Assembly: GCF_900176375.1 (NCBI RefSeq)
Contig: NZ_FWYF01000003.1
Coordinates: forward strand, 186,001 to 250,000
Length of the DNA stretch: 64,000 nt
From: Reichenbachiella faecimaris
GTDB taxonomy: Bacteria > Bacteroidota > Bacteroidia > Cytophagales > Cyclobacteriaceae
Reading direction: 5' to 3'
Each line of letters begins with the position of its first letter. Position 1 is the stretch's first letter. Shown here one piece after another: positions 43,964-52,819 of the stretch. The notes under the pieces were generated by a model, which had not been told where the DNA came from, searched no databases, and saw nothing but the letters and a program-made list of their open reading frames with translations. A program made the position numbers and the translations under genes.

Positions 43964-45157
43964 TTAGTCTGTAAATACATCAATAAACTTAAATACCTCT
44001 CCATCAAAAAAACCAAGGTCACTCATTTTGGCCTTTGGGATCACGAGCAATGCCATAAACGATAGGGTCATAAAGGGAGAGTTTAAAGAAGAACCCAATG
44101 ATTTTGCAAAGGCGTCAATTTCACTGTAGGCATTGGCTACCTCATAACCATCTTTTTCGGACATGATGCCAGCCACAGGTAGCTCAAGAAGCTTCTCTTC
44201 TCCTTTGCCTACAGCAGATACTCCACCTCTGGCTTCAATGATAAGATTAATTGCTTTAGCCATAGATGCATCATCAACACCCACAGCTATAATATTGTGC
44301 GAATCATGTCCCACAGAAGAGGCAATCGCCCCTTCTTTTAATCCAATATTTTTAATAAAGCCGATCGCTGGAGCCGCTTCTTTGTAGCGATTGACTACTG
44401 TGATTTTCAGTAAGTCTTCTTCGGTATTGGTTTGATTGGCATGATCAATTAGTGAACTGTCATAAGTCAACAAATTAGAGATTAACTGTCCGTCCAGGGC
44501 TTCCATTACCTGCACTTTAGTGCCTTTGATTTCTATTTTGAATTGATGGGCTGTTTTCGGCTGGCAGTCAAAGTTGTTGATGATTTTGTTTTTGACTTTT
44601 GGGATGTTGGATCTACCTGATTCTGCGACCAACTCTCCATTGATCCAAGTTTGCTGGATATTGAAATCTTCTATGTTATCAATGACTATAAAGTCTGCAG
44701 CATCATTTTCGTGGAGTAGCCCTACATTCATATTATAATGTTTGATAGGATTGATACAAGCTGCTTGAAGGACTTTGTACAAATCATTGCCTTTGGCCAA
44801 TGCTCTTTTGACTAACAAATTGATATGACCTTCTACTAAGTTGTCTGGATGTTTGTCGTCCGAGCAAAACATGATTCGTTCATAGTTTTTATCCAACAGG
44901 GGAATAAGCGCTTCAAAATTTTTGGCAGCGCTGCCTTCCCTAATGAGTATTTTCATCCCACAGTCTAGCTTGTCTTGAGCTTCTTCTATTGTAAAACATT
45001 CGTGATCTGTACTGATGCCAGCGGCAGCATAGGTTTTAGCTTGTTGGCCTTTTACACCAGGGGCATGACCGTCTACGGGTTTATCCAATGCTTTTGCTTT
45101 TGCAATTTTTGCCAATACTGTTTCGTCATTGAATAGTACGCCAGGCCAATTCATCAT
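43964..45157 (-). pseudogene. ade: Adenine deaminase, C-terminal part (split by a 5-bp duplication)
   Basis: This 397-residue frame carries the rest of the AdeC-type amidohydrolase: M-M-N-W-P-G-V, D-G-H-A-P-G, D-H-E-C, C-S-D-D-K-H-P-D and the C-terminal domain with V-G-H-D-S-H-N and P-V-A-G-I-M-S. Adenine deaminase makes hypoxanthine and ammonia from adenine. The N-terminal part is in the frame at 45154-45594. The two are offset by a tandem AAATG duplication near 45160-45169; removing one copy restores the continuous A-E-M-M-N-W reading. The start codon overlaps the upstream stop as ATGA, so coupled translation of a two-chain enzyme is possible. Confidence 0.85.
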
Positions 45158-45594
45158 TTCATTTCTGCCAGATAGTTGATTTCTGGTTTTTTGAGCAGGT
45201 ATTCCACATCTTCAACAGTGATTTCCGCACCAGCTGTTTCAAAAGTAGTGGCAGGTACACAAGAGGGAGCCCCAAAATGAAATTTGAAATTGATCTGCTT
45301 ACCATTTTCAATCATATATTCCACGCCTTTCACGCCAAGCACATTCCCAATTTCGTGTGGGTCGGAAATGGTGCCTATGGTTCCATGGACTACAGCAAGT
45401 CGCCCAAACTCTGATGGCACCAGCATGGAACTCTCCACATGAACATGGGCATCCACAAAACCAGGCAATATGTATTGATCACGAGCTTTTTCAACTTTTT
45501 CTATTTTTTGAATAATGCCATTCTCAAAGTGAACATTTGCTGGATAGATTGTGCGGCTGGGGATATCAATGAGTTGGCCAGATACAGTTGTCAT
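45154..45594 (-). pseudogene. ade: Adenine deaminase, N-terminal part (split)
   Basis: The 146-residue frame holds the first beta domain and barrel strand of adenine deaminase with the metal motif D-A-H50-V-H52-[19 protein letters not shown] and G-A-P-S-C-V-P-A. It ends Y-L-A-E-M-K-stop, where intact enzymes read on as Y-L-A-E-M-M. The frame shift comes from the extra AAATG (see the neighbouring entry). The intact protein would be about 540 residues, the normal AdeC length. No other deaminase gene is visible. Confidence 0.85.
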
Positions 45595-45689
45595 GTGGTG
45601 TGCTTTGTTTTTTAGAATGAAGTTAGCCAGATATTCGCGTATTGGTGCAATAAATCATTAAACCATTGAACCAATAAATCTCAGTTGTA

Positions 45690-45697
45690 TATTTTTG
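45690..45697 (+). promoter_or_regulatory. nadC: -7 box of the nadC promoter
   Basis: TATTTTTG fits TAnnTTTG, with TTG at 45666-45668 about 21 bases upstream as a weak -33 element. It lies 33 bases before the ATG at 45730 and inside the upstream extension of the frame, which supports the shorter nadC start. Confidence 0.55.
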
Positions 45698-45729
45698 CCG
45701 CTCGCAGCAGCCGAAAACTCAAGTCAACA

Positions 45730-46590
45730 ATGAAAATTAAGTATCTGACCAAGCAGGCCATATTTAAGTTTATTGATTCCGCCCTCAAAGAGGACATTGG
45801 AGATGGTGATCATAGCACTTTAGCTGCTATTCCTGAGAATTTGGAGCAGGAAGCTAGATTATTGATCAAGAGTGATGGTGTGATCGCAGGTATTCAATTG
45901 GCCGAATGGATTTTTAATCGCTTTGATCCTGAGTTGGAAGTTACTGTGCTGAAGCAAGATGGTGATGTCGTTTCGGAAGGAGAAATAGGGTTGACTGTAA
46001 GAGGGAAAGCCAGATCCATTCTGTCTACGGAAAGATTGGTGCTCAATTGCATGCAGCGTATGAGTGGGATTGCCACGTATACACGAGAGCTGGCAGATAT
46101 GATTAAGCATACACATGCACAGCTGTTGGACACAAGAAAGACGGCACCTAATTTTAGGATTTGTGAAAAATGGGCGGTGAAGATTGGAGGTGGTGAAAAC
46201 CATAGATTCGGCTTGTACGATATGGTGATGCTCAAGGATAATCATGTGGACTATGCTGGAGGTGTAAAAGCAGCTGTAGCGCGCACAAAAAAATATTTGG
46301 TCGACAATGACAAAGATTTAAGAATAGAAGTGGAAACCAGAAACCTTGATGAGGTGCGTGACGCGATTGAGGTGGGTGGTGTAGATGTGATTATGCTGGA
46401 CAATATGTTGCCGTCTGCTATGAGAGAAGCTATCCAAATCATTGGAGGCAAGTGCAAGACGGAAGCTTCAGGTGGAATCACAGAAAAAAATATTAAAGAG
46501 ATGGCAGAGACGGGGGTAGATTATATATCCATAGGCGCATTGACCCACTCTTATACCAGTTTAGATATTAGTTTGAAAGCAGTAAAGTAG
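45730..46590 (+). CDS. nadC: Nicotinate-nucleotide pyrophosphorylase (carboxylating)
   Basis: NadC converts quinolinate and PRPP to nicotinate mononucleotide, CO2 and pyrophosphate in de novo NAD synthesis. The 286-residue protein has E-D-I-G-D-G-D-H-S-T, E-R-L-V-L-N-C-M-Q-R-M-S-G-I-A-T, D-T-R-K-T-A-P and G-G-E-N-H-R-F-G-L-Y-D. V-E-T-R-N-L-D-E and M-L-D-N-M complete the site. I chose the ATG at 45730, since the frame upstream to 45685 overlaps a promoter. The next gene follows 7 bases later. Confidence 0.96.
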   Translation: MKIKYLTKQAIFKFIDSALKEDIGDGDHSTLAAIPENLEQEARLLIKSDGVIAGIQLAEWIFNRFDPELEVTVLKQDGDVVSEGEIGLTVRGKARSILSTERLVLNCMQRMSGIATYTRELADMIKHTHAQLLDTRKTAPNFRICEKWAVKIGGGENHRFGLYDMVMLKDNHVDYAGGVKAAVARTKKYLVDNDKDLRIEVETRNLDEVRDAIEVGGVDVIMLDNMLPSAMREAIQIIGGKCKTEASGGITEKNIKEMAETGVDYISIGALTHSYTSLDISLKAVK

Positions 46591-46597
46591 AACACGA

Positions 46598-47074
46598 ATG
46601 AACGTAAAAACTAAAAAATATCAAATGACCACGGGGACGTACGTGAAATTGGCATTTGGAAATTTGATTAAAGACCAATGGTGGGTGCTATTGATTTATC
46701 TGGCAATTTGTGCTGGGTATTTCTGGATTCCCAACCACTGGTGGATTACAGGGGCGAGTATCGTGCTATCATTGTATTTATTGTTTTGGTTGATCCAGTT
46801 TGCAGGAATTTCTCAATTGGAGCAAGGCAAGTTTATGTTTGAAAAACTAAGTTATGAAATCAATAGTCAGCAGATTCTGATCAAACTTAATAGCAAACAA
46901 GGCATGCCTATGAAATGGGACAATATCAAAAGAGCTGTGTCAGGCAAAGATCACTTCCTATTGACGATCAACAAAGCACAGCATGTGCACTTGCCTCATA
47001 GAATTTTTAATTCTAACAATGAGATCAAGTTCGTAGAGACCATTTTGAAAAGAAAAGGATATATCAAGGAGTAA
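46598..47074 (+). CDS. YcxB-like membrane protein
   Basis: The 158-residue protein has two membrane helices (about 30-48 and 55-75) and a C-terminal soluble domain beginning K-L-S-Y-E-I-N-S-Q-Q-I-L-I, which resembles the YcxB-like fold. The function is unknown. It follows nadC by 7 bases, so it is cotranscribed and ended by the terminator at 47094-47124. Confidence 0.7.
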   Translation: MNVKTKKYQMTTGTYVKLAFGNLIKDQWWVLLIYLAICAGYFWIPNHWWITGASIVLSLYLLFWLIQFAGISQLEQGKFMFEKLSYEINSQQILIKLNSKQGMPMKWDNIKRAVSGKDHFLLTINKAQHVHLPHRIFNSNNEIKFVETILKRKGYIKE

Positions 47075-47093
47075 TCCCTTTAGATAATTAACG

Positions 47094-47124
47094 AACCACT
47101 TCAAGAGATTGAAGTGGTTTTTTT
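47094..47124 (+). terminator. Terminator after the nadC unit
   Basis: AACCACTTCAA and TTGAAGTGGTT form an 11-bp perfect stem around GAGA, running into seven T. It lies 20 bases after the stop of the YcxB-like gene. Confidence 0.9.
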
Positions 47125-47144
47125 GTGTCTTATGTTTTGAGTGT

Positions 47145-48560
47145 TTAATCATTAAGTCTAATTTGTTCTATGACATGATTGGATATTGTTTTAATGATAT
47201 TTTCCACCTCATCAGTCATAATGAGTTTGTTGTAGATGTTGTCCTTTTGAATTAAAGCAACATTGAAAGAATGGGCTACTTTTCCAGATGAATTGCTTTC
47301 TCCTATTGTTAGTAAGTATGAGGATTCATTAAACTCGATCTTGAGACCTATTTTAATGTCCACTTTTTTAGAAGCTGATTTTAAAGAAAGCATTTGTCTA
47401 GTCCATTGAATACTAGAAACTTCGTCTTCAGCTATATCGTGTTCAAAAATATTGTATTCTTTTTCAATTTCTTCTCTGGTGGCAAATGCCAAAATGCCAG
47501 ATCTAATGGTTCTGGTCTTGTCTACTTTTATTCCATTGAAATAGCGATAGGTTTTTGCTTCAGAAAAAAAGTCATCAAATTTTGATAGTGTTTGTTCCAA
47601 AGGCTCCCATAATTCTCCCTTCATAAAATTAAAGAGGTTATAAGCCACCTTAGGGGTTTTGTAGATTTGAGAAGATGTGAGTTTCTCTCTCCTCAGCATT
47701 TCAATTTCTTTTTCTACATCGCCATGTTCATCAATAGATTGTCCTTTGGCCGCTTTGATGGAAAGTTCCAATGACCAAATCATTTGAGACTCTATGTAAG
47801 AGACAATGGCTTCTAAATCACCTACATCAGCTTTTTGTAATGCGGTCAAATACTTTTCCTTGTCTTTTGATTTTATGATAATAGGAGGCAAGTTGTTTTT
47901 GAATAGTATATAATTCATGATCAGCCTAGAGACTCTTCCGTTGCCATCGTCGAATGGATGAATACAAACAAATTTGTAGTGAAAGAGAGCGGCTAAGTGA
48001 ATTGGATTCAAATGGTTCATATTTTCTCTATACCATTCCATTAATTCACCCATTAAAGTTGGGGTTTCTTCCGGAGAGGCATAATTATGAATTTCGCCAC
48101 TTCTAAGCCTTACGCTATTTGGTGTTGATTTGTATTTGCCTATTTCTATTTGTTTTCGTGTTGAAATACCTTCAGGGCTTATTGCTTCTTTCCAATATGG
48201 TCTAACCAGAATGATTTCATTCAATTCCTTAATAAATTGTTCAGTGAGAGGCCTTTCATCGTCTTTAGCCATTTCTTCTATCTGAATAAGAGCAAGATCG
48301 TGCGCTTTCATTTCTTCAACATCACTGAGTGGAGCATCTCCAGCTACTTTATCAAAAAATAGTACAAGTTCTGTTTGTCCATAAGTTAGTGTATTGCCTT
48401 CCATGTGATTAGAATTATAATTAAACTCCAACCTTAACTTACGATCAAGACGACTTCGATCTTTATCCTGCATTGGCATAAGACGCTTCAGTTCCGATAT
48501 TAAGAACTTTATTTTCTCGGTATTCTCTGTTTTTGCATTCATAACCGAACCTGAGTTCAT
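47145..48560 (-). CDS. Fic-domain protein (probable AMPylator, class II)
   Basis: The 471-residue protein has the complete Fic motif H201-P-F-D-D-G-N-G-R209, so it should transfer AMP (or another nucleotide part) to a hydroxyl group of a target protein. An N-terminal inhibitory helix with S50-N-H-M-E54-G-N makes it a class II, self-inhibited Fic, as is usual in Bacteroidota. The C-terminal part (about 275-471) looks like a winged helix plus an unknown domain. It stands alone. M7 is an alternative start. Confidence 0.92.
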   Translation of the reverse strand: MNSGSVMNAKTENTEKIKFLISELKRLMPMQDKDRSRLDRKLRLEFNYNSNHMEGNTLTYGQTELVLFFDKVAGDAPLSDVEEMKAHDLALIQIEEMAKDDERPLTEQFIKELNEIILVRPYWKEAISPEGISTRKQIEIGKYKSTPNSVRLRSGEIHNYASPEETPTLMGELMEWYRENMNHLNPIHLAALFHYKFVCIHPFDDGNGRVSRLIMNYILFKNNLPPIIIKSKDKEKYLTALQKADVGDLEAIVSYIESQMIWSLELSIKAAKGQSIDEHGDVEKEIEMLRREKLTSSQIYKTPKVAYNLFNFMKGELWEPLEQTLSKFDDFFSEAKTYRYFNGIKVDKTRTIRSGILAFATREEIEKEYNIFEHDIAEDEVSSIQWTRQMLSLKSASKKVDIKIGLKIEFNESSYLLTIGESNSSGKVAHSFNVALIQKDNIYNKLIMTDEVENIIKTISNHVIEQIRLND

Positions 48561-48687
48561 TGTGTTGATATATAGTTTATAAAAGTAATTAATTCTCTTT
48601 CATTCGAGGTAATGAGTTGCTTCTTGTGTTAACTAATTCAAGAAAGTATTATTCCAAAAATCTGTCTATTTTGCGAACTGAATTTTC

Positions 48688-49194
48688 ATGAAAAAACTCA
48701 TTCAATATATCAATCAGTTTACCGAAAAAACAGGTCAATGGGTCTCGTGGATCAGCCTGATTTTGGTAGTTCTGATCGGAATAGATGTATTATTGAGGTA
48801 TGCATTTAGTTGGAGTAGTTCGGCTAATCAGGAATTGGAATGGCACCTGTTTGCCACATTGTTTTTGTTAGGATCAGCCTTTGCCCTCAAACATGACAGG
48901 CACGTCAGGGTTGATGTATTTTATTCAAGATTTAGTGATAGCAAGAAGGCTTGGGTCAATTTGATTGGCACTTTGATATTCCTAATTCCGTTTTGTCTGG
49001 TTGTCATTCAAACCTCCATTCCCTTCGCCATAGATGCCTGGGAGATTTCTGAATCAAGCCCAGAGCCCGGAGGATTGCCACATCGATTTATCATTAAGTC
49101 CACTATACCAGTGGGCGCTTTGTTGCTATTGATTCAGGCAGTTTCTGAGGGGCTTTCTTCTCTATTAATCATACTTAATCGACCAGCTGAATGA
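48688..49194 (+). CDS. TRAP transporter small permease (DctQ family)
   Basis: The 168-residue protein has four membrane helices and the DctQ signature I-G-I-D-V-L-L-R-Y, the N-Q-E-L-E-W-H-L-F stretch and H-D-R-H-V-R-V-D-V. With the large subunit directly following (4-base overlap) it forms a Na+-driven TRAP transporter for an organic acid. No DctP binding protein gene is next to it. Confidence 0.9.
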   Translation: MKKLIQYINQFTEKTGQWVSWISLILVVLIGIDVLLRYAFSWSSSANQELEWHLFATLFLLGSAFALKHDRHVRVDVFYSRFSDSKKAWVNLIGTLIFLIPFCLVVIQTSIPFAIDAWEISESSPEPGGLPHRFIIKSTIPVGALLLLIQAVSEGLSSLLIILNRPAE

Positions 49195-50513
49195 TTTCTG
49201 AATATCTGCCTCTTCTGCTTTTTGCACTGGTCTTTTTGCTGATTTTATTTGGCTATCCTGTGGCCTTTACGTTGGGTGGCCTTTCTATATTGGCTGGCGT
49301 TCTTATGTATGACATTGATTTTTTCTATTTGCTGTCATTGCGTATTTATGGCACCATGCACAATTTCGTGTTGATCGCTGTGCCTTTGTTTGTCTTCATG
49401 GGGATTATGCTAGAGAAGTCTGGATTGGCAGAAAGTCTGCTTGATACCATGGCCAGCCTCTTTGGTAGAATGAAAGGAGGATTGGCTGTTTCTGTAGTGA
49501 TAGTTGGCGGGATGCTGGCAGCTTCTACAGGAATCGTAGGCGCTACAGTGATCACCATGGGTATGATCAGTTTACCCACCATGCTCAAGCGCGGCTATTC
49601 GCCAACACTGGCAACTGGGACGATTGCTTCCTCAGGCACATTGGGTCAGATCATCCCGCCCTCTGTGGTACTTGTACTTTTAGGGACGGTATTGAATGTT
49701 TCGGTTGGGGACTTGTTTACTGCTGCTATTGTGCCAGGAGTGATTTTGGTGGGACTCTATATTATTTACATTATCGCCGTATCGTACCTGAGGCCTGATG
49801 CAGCCCCAAGTATTTCAAAAGAGGAACGTCAAAATTTTTGGTCTGAAGGAGCGTGGAAGAAAATCGTGGTAGCTTTTGTGCTGCCTTTCCTTTTGATCTT
49901 GCTCGTGTTGGGCTCCATTTTCGCGGGAATTGCTTCACCTACAGAAGCGGCTGCAGTTGGGGCTATTGGTTCTATCCTGCTCACAGTCGTGCAAAAGAAA
50001 TTTAGCCTGACCATTCTCAAAGAGGTGATGCGAGACACGACTTTTCTTACCTGTATGGTATTTATGATTTTGGTGGGAGCGACCTCTTTTTCCCTGGTAT
50101 TCCGAGCGATGGGTGGAGATCGATTGCTTTCAGACCTGATAACACAAGGCGGATTTTCACCTCATTTGTTTCTGGCAGTTGTATTACTTGTTGTATTTGT
50201 AGCTGGATTTTTTATTGATTTTATCGAAATCATATTCATCATTGTTCCAGTGGCGGCGCCGATTTTTTCAGCAATGGGTGTGGATTTGATTTGGATTGGT
50301 ATATTGATCGCGCTGAACTTACAAACCAGTTTCCTTACGCCACCTTTTGGGTTTTCATTGTTTTACCTCAAAGGAGTAGCACCTCCAGAAATCAAGACGA
50401 GCCATTTATATCGTGGTATTGTGCCATTTGTAGCTATTCAAATATTGCTACTTGTAGCAGTGATTGTATTCCCCGAAATCGTGAGTTGGTTGCCTGATTG
50501 GTTGGATAATTAG
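49191..50513 (+). CDS. TRAP transporter large permease (DctM family)
   Basis: The 440-residue protein has about twelve membrane helices and the DctM landmarks: A-V-P-L-F-V-F-M-G, the G-A-T-V-I-T-M-G-M-I-S-L-P-T-M-L region, I-P-P-S and S-P-T-E-A-A-A-V-G, and the C-terminal T-P-P-F-G. It forms the transport channel with the small subunit encoded just before it. The next gene downstream is a broken DUF6934 gene, not a binding protein. Confidence 0.93.
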   Translation: MISEYLPLLLFALVFLLILFGYPVAFTLGGLSILAGVLMYDIDFFYLLSLRIYGTMHNFVLIAVPLFVFMGIMLEKSGLAESLLDTMASLFGRMKGGLAVSVVIVGGMLAASTGIVGATVITMGMISLPTMLKRGYSPTLATGTIASSGTLGQIIPPSVVLVLLGTVLNVSVGDLFTAAIVPGVILVGLYIIYIIAVSYLRPDAAPSISKEERQNFWSEGAWKKIVVAFVLPFLLILLVLGSIFAGIASPTEAAAVGAIGSILLTVVQKKFSLTILKEVMRDTTFLTCMVFMILVGATSFSLVFRAMGGDRLLSDLITQGGFSPHLFLAVVLLVVFVAGFFIDFIEIIFIIVPVAAPIFSAMGVDLIWIGILIALNLQTSFLTPPFGFSLFYLKGVAPPEIKTSHLYRGIVPFVAIQILLLVAVIVFPEIVSWLPDWLDN

Positions 50514-50515
50514 TT

Positions 50516-50956
50516 ATGAAGCATTCAGGGTACGAATTTCAAAACAAAGGAGACTCCTATCATTTCGAATTTTTAAGCGTTGGTTCCCAAGGAATAATTA
50601 AGAAAGTAGTCGAGTTTCAAAAAACAAATAAGGAAAATGTTTAGAATCTAGCATTTGGAGATATCGAAGAATCTAACAGAACCTTAAATGATCATGCTAT
50701 TTCAAATAATGGAGATACTTTAAAAGTCCTCACCACAATAGCTTCCATAATTTCCAAATTCACATTAGAAAAGCCAGAAGTGTGGATTTTTGCTCAAGGA
50801 AATTCAAAAATTAAAAACCGACTTTATCAAATGAGCCTATCTAACAACCTGCCCAAAATACTCAGGAATTTCGACCTCTATGGTCTAGCAGAAAATAAAT
50901 GGGAGTTGTTTAGTCTAGGCTGTAATTATGATGCTTTTTTAGCACGAAGAAAATAA
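50516..50956 (+). pseudogene. DUF6934-family protein interrupted by one in-frame TAG
   Basis: The frame opens at an ATG 3 bases after the TRAP gene and is in one phase to a TAA at 50956, except for a single TAG at 50642-50644 (codon 43). The rest reads N-L-A-F-G-D-I, N-G-D-T-L-K-V-L-T-T-I-A, R-L-Y-Q-M and G-C-N-Y-D-A-F-L, as in DUF6934 proteins, where the TAG position is normally tyrosine in Y-N-L-A-F-G-D. One base change would restore 146 residues. It is likely a recent inactivation or a sequencing error. A small basic gene follows 13 bases later. Confidence 0.75.
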
Positions 50957-50968
50957 GTAAATTGGACT

Positions 50969-51112
50969 ATGGAAGTTGAGAAAACAAAAAGGAGAGAGTC
51001 ATCAAAGGGGAATAAAAAGAAACTGCGATCGAACAATCAAGAGCAAGTCATTTTTCCTGAAAAATTGAATGCCGCAAATAAAACACTTAAAAAGGTTGAC
51101 CTTCCCAAATAA
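50969..51112 (+). CDS. Small basic hypothetical protein (47 aa)
   Basis: The 47-residue frame is highly basic and lysine-rich at its N-terminus (K-R-R-E-S-S-K-G-N-K-K-K) and is predicted to be disordered. It follows the DUF6934 pseudogene closely, as do short genes next to other DUF6934 genes in my recollection, so the two may form a pair. No function is known. It is short and could be spurious. Confidence 0.45.
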   Translation: MEVEKTKRRESSKGNKKKLRSNNQEQVIFPEKLNAANKTLKKVDLPK

Positions 51113-51130
51113 ATTTTGGGTATTCTGTTC

Positions 51131-51808
51131 TTAGATGAGTTGGCTGACGCTTGCGTTACTTCCCTTAATTTCGATCTTTGCCGCCTTATACATCACATAA
51201 AAACATCCAATCATCACCACATGGCTGATGTCGTTAAAATTGAACCATTCATTGATGGAAAATTTAAGTAGGTGGATAAAAGCCGGAATCAGGTTCGTAA
51301 GCACTCCTACTATAACCAATGCAGATCTTTTGTCCTTGTATCTGGTATAATGTGCCAATGAAACAGGAATGACTACACCAATTAGACCAACAATAGAATC
51401 AATCAATACACTTGAAAAATGTTGAAATATCAATATAGAAGCAGACATTACCATGAGTTGCGTGTAGCAGAAAATCCTTACAAAGGATCGGATTTTTGGC
51501 TTCTCAATTAAAGGCAAAACAGCCAATTGTGCACAAAAAATACCTATACCACTCAAGAGCCAGGCAGCTTGATGAAACTTATGACCTACATAGAGAAGGT
51601 ATCCGTGAGCAATACCCCCTGTGGTTGAAGCTAATCCCATAAATAAAAAAAACAATGCCCAAAACTTCTGTGAGACATCAGCCTGCTCATCATAAAAGAG
51701 TTTATGTCCAAAAACAAAACAGGCAGTGGCCACCATCCAATTGGTAATCCACGTCATGGGCTCGGTCACCTGCAAACCGAGCAATTCTATAGTAGGTACT
51801 TCTTGCAT
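51131..51808 (-). CDS. Hypothetical multi-pass membrane protein
   Basis: The protein of 225 residues (or 235 from the ATG at 51838) has about seven membrane helices, with G-G-I-A-H-G in the second helix region and H-V-V-M near the last one. The spaced histidines recall the alkaline-ceramidase/DUF6962-like groups, but the match is weak. It is divergent from the pterin dehydratase gene. Confidence 0.65.
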   Translation of the reverse strand: MQEVPTIELLGLQVTEPMTWITNWMVATACFVFGHKLFYDEQADVSQKFWALFFLFMGLASTTGGIAHGYLLYVGHKFHQAAWLLSGIGIFCAQLAVLPLIEKPKIRSFVRIFCYTQLMVMSASILIFQHFSSVLIDSIVGLIGVVIPVSLAHYTRYKDKRSALVIVGVLTNLIPAFIHLLKFSINEWFNFNDISHVVMIGCFYVMYKAAKIEIKGSNASVSQLI

Positions 51809-51908
51809 CGCGCAATGATAATAAAGCAAGAATGACATATCCCAGTCAAATCAACGAACTTTCTCAAAGTTTATAACTTTGGGAAAGGATCTACCTATTT
51901 TTACGATT

Positions 51909-52142
51909 ATGTGGCAAGAAGAAAACGACACCCTTTCAAGAACATTCAAATTCAAGAATTTTACAGAGGCTTTTGGTTTTATGACCAAAGTGGCTATTGA
52001 AGCTGAAAAAATGAACCATCACCCCAATTGGTCCAATGTGTACAATCAAGTGACCATCACCCTTTCTACTCATGATGCTGGTAATATTGTGACAGAGAAG
52101 GATAGAAAATTGGCTCAAGTCATAGACTCCCTGATCGACTAA
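51909..52142 (+). CDS. Pterin-4a-carbinolamine dehydratase
   Basis: The 77-residue protein carries M-N-H-H-P-N-W, the catalytic histidine motif of 4a-hydroxytetrahydrobiopterin dehydratases, and the later S-T-H-D-A-G-N-I. The enzyme recycles pterin cofactor after aromatic amino acid hydroxylation. I chose the ATG at 51909; the frame is open from a TTG at 51879. It overlaps rsmI by one base (TAATG). Confidence 0.88.
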   Translation: MWQEENDTLSRTFKFKNFTEAFGFMTKVAIEAEKMNHHPNWSNVYNQVTITLSTHDAGNIVTEKDRKLAQVIDSLID

Positions 52143-52819
52143 TGGAATTCAAGGCTTCTTTATACCTGGTACCTACTCCTATTGGAAATTTGGCTGACAT
52201 CACCCTTCGTGCATTGGAAGTGCTGAAAACTGTTGACATGATCCTGGCTGAGGACACGCGGACTACAGGCACGCTACTTAAGCATTATGACATCAAAAGC
52301 CAGCTAAAAAGCTATCACATATTCAATGAGCACAAGCAGATTGAAAAACTGATTGAAGAATTCAAAGCTGGAAAAACAATGGCCCTGGTTTCTGATGCAG
52401 GTACGCCCGCCATTAGCGACCCTGGGTTTTTGCTGGTTCGAGAATGTTTGAAAGCTGATGTGAAGCTGGAGTGCTTGCCAGGTGCAACTGCCTTCGTTCC
52501 TGCATTGGTAGCTTCTGGCTTGCCCAGTGATCGTTTTGTGTTTGAAGGCTTTTTACCACAGAAAAAAGGAAGGCAAACGCGCTTGCAAGCATTGGTTGAG
52601 GAATCGAGAACCATGATTTTCTACGAGTCACCACATCGTTTGGTCAAGGCACTTAAGCAATTTGGAGAGGTTTTAGGTTTTGATCGGCAGGCTTCTGTTT
52701 CTAGAGAATTGACTAAATTATATGAAGAAACTGTGAATGGTAGCATTCAGGAAATTATCGATCACTTTGGAGATCAAAAAGTAAAAGGAGAAATCGTCGT
52801 GATAATAGCAGGAAAATGA
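52142..52819 (+). CDS. rsmI: 16S rRNA 2'-O-methyltransferase RsmI
   Basis: RsmI methylates the 2'-OH of C1402 (E. coli numbering) of 16S rRNA. The 225-residue protein has L-Y-L-V-P-T-P-I-G-N-L-A-D-I-T-L-R-A, E-D-T-R-T-T, L-V-S-D-A-G-T-P-A-I-S-D-P-G and the P-G-A-T-A-F-V-P-A-L-V-A-S-G-L-P loop. It is the second gene in a chain with the pterin dehydratase and the inositol phosphatase, which overlap it at both ends. Confidence 0.96.
   Translation: MEFKASLYLVPTPIGNLADITLRALEVLKTVDMILAEDTRTTGTLLKHYDIKSQLKSYHIFNEHKQIEKLIEEFKAGKTMALVSDAGTPAISDPGFLLVRECLKADVKLECLPGATAFVPALVASGLPSDRFVFEGFLPQKKGRQTRLQALVEESRTMIFYESPHRLVKALKQFGEVLGFDRQASVSRELTKLYEETVNGSIQEIIDHFGDQKVKGEIVVIIAGK

Noticed and set aside
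45154-45594. Programmed frameshift in adenine deaminase
   Set aside because: The frame change is explained by an exact tandem 5-bp duplication; there is no slippery heptamer at the junction.
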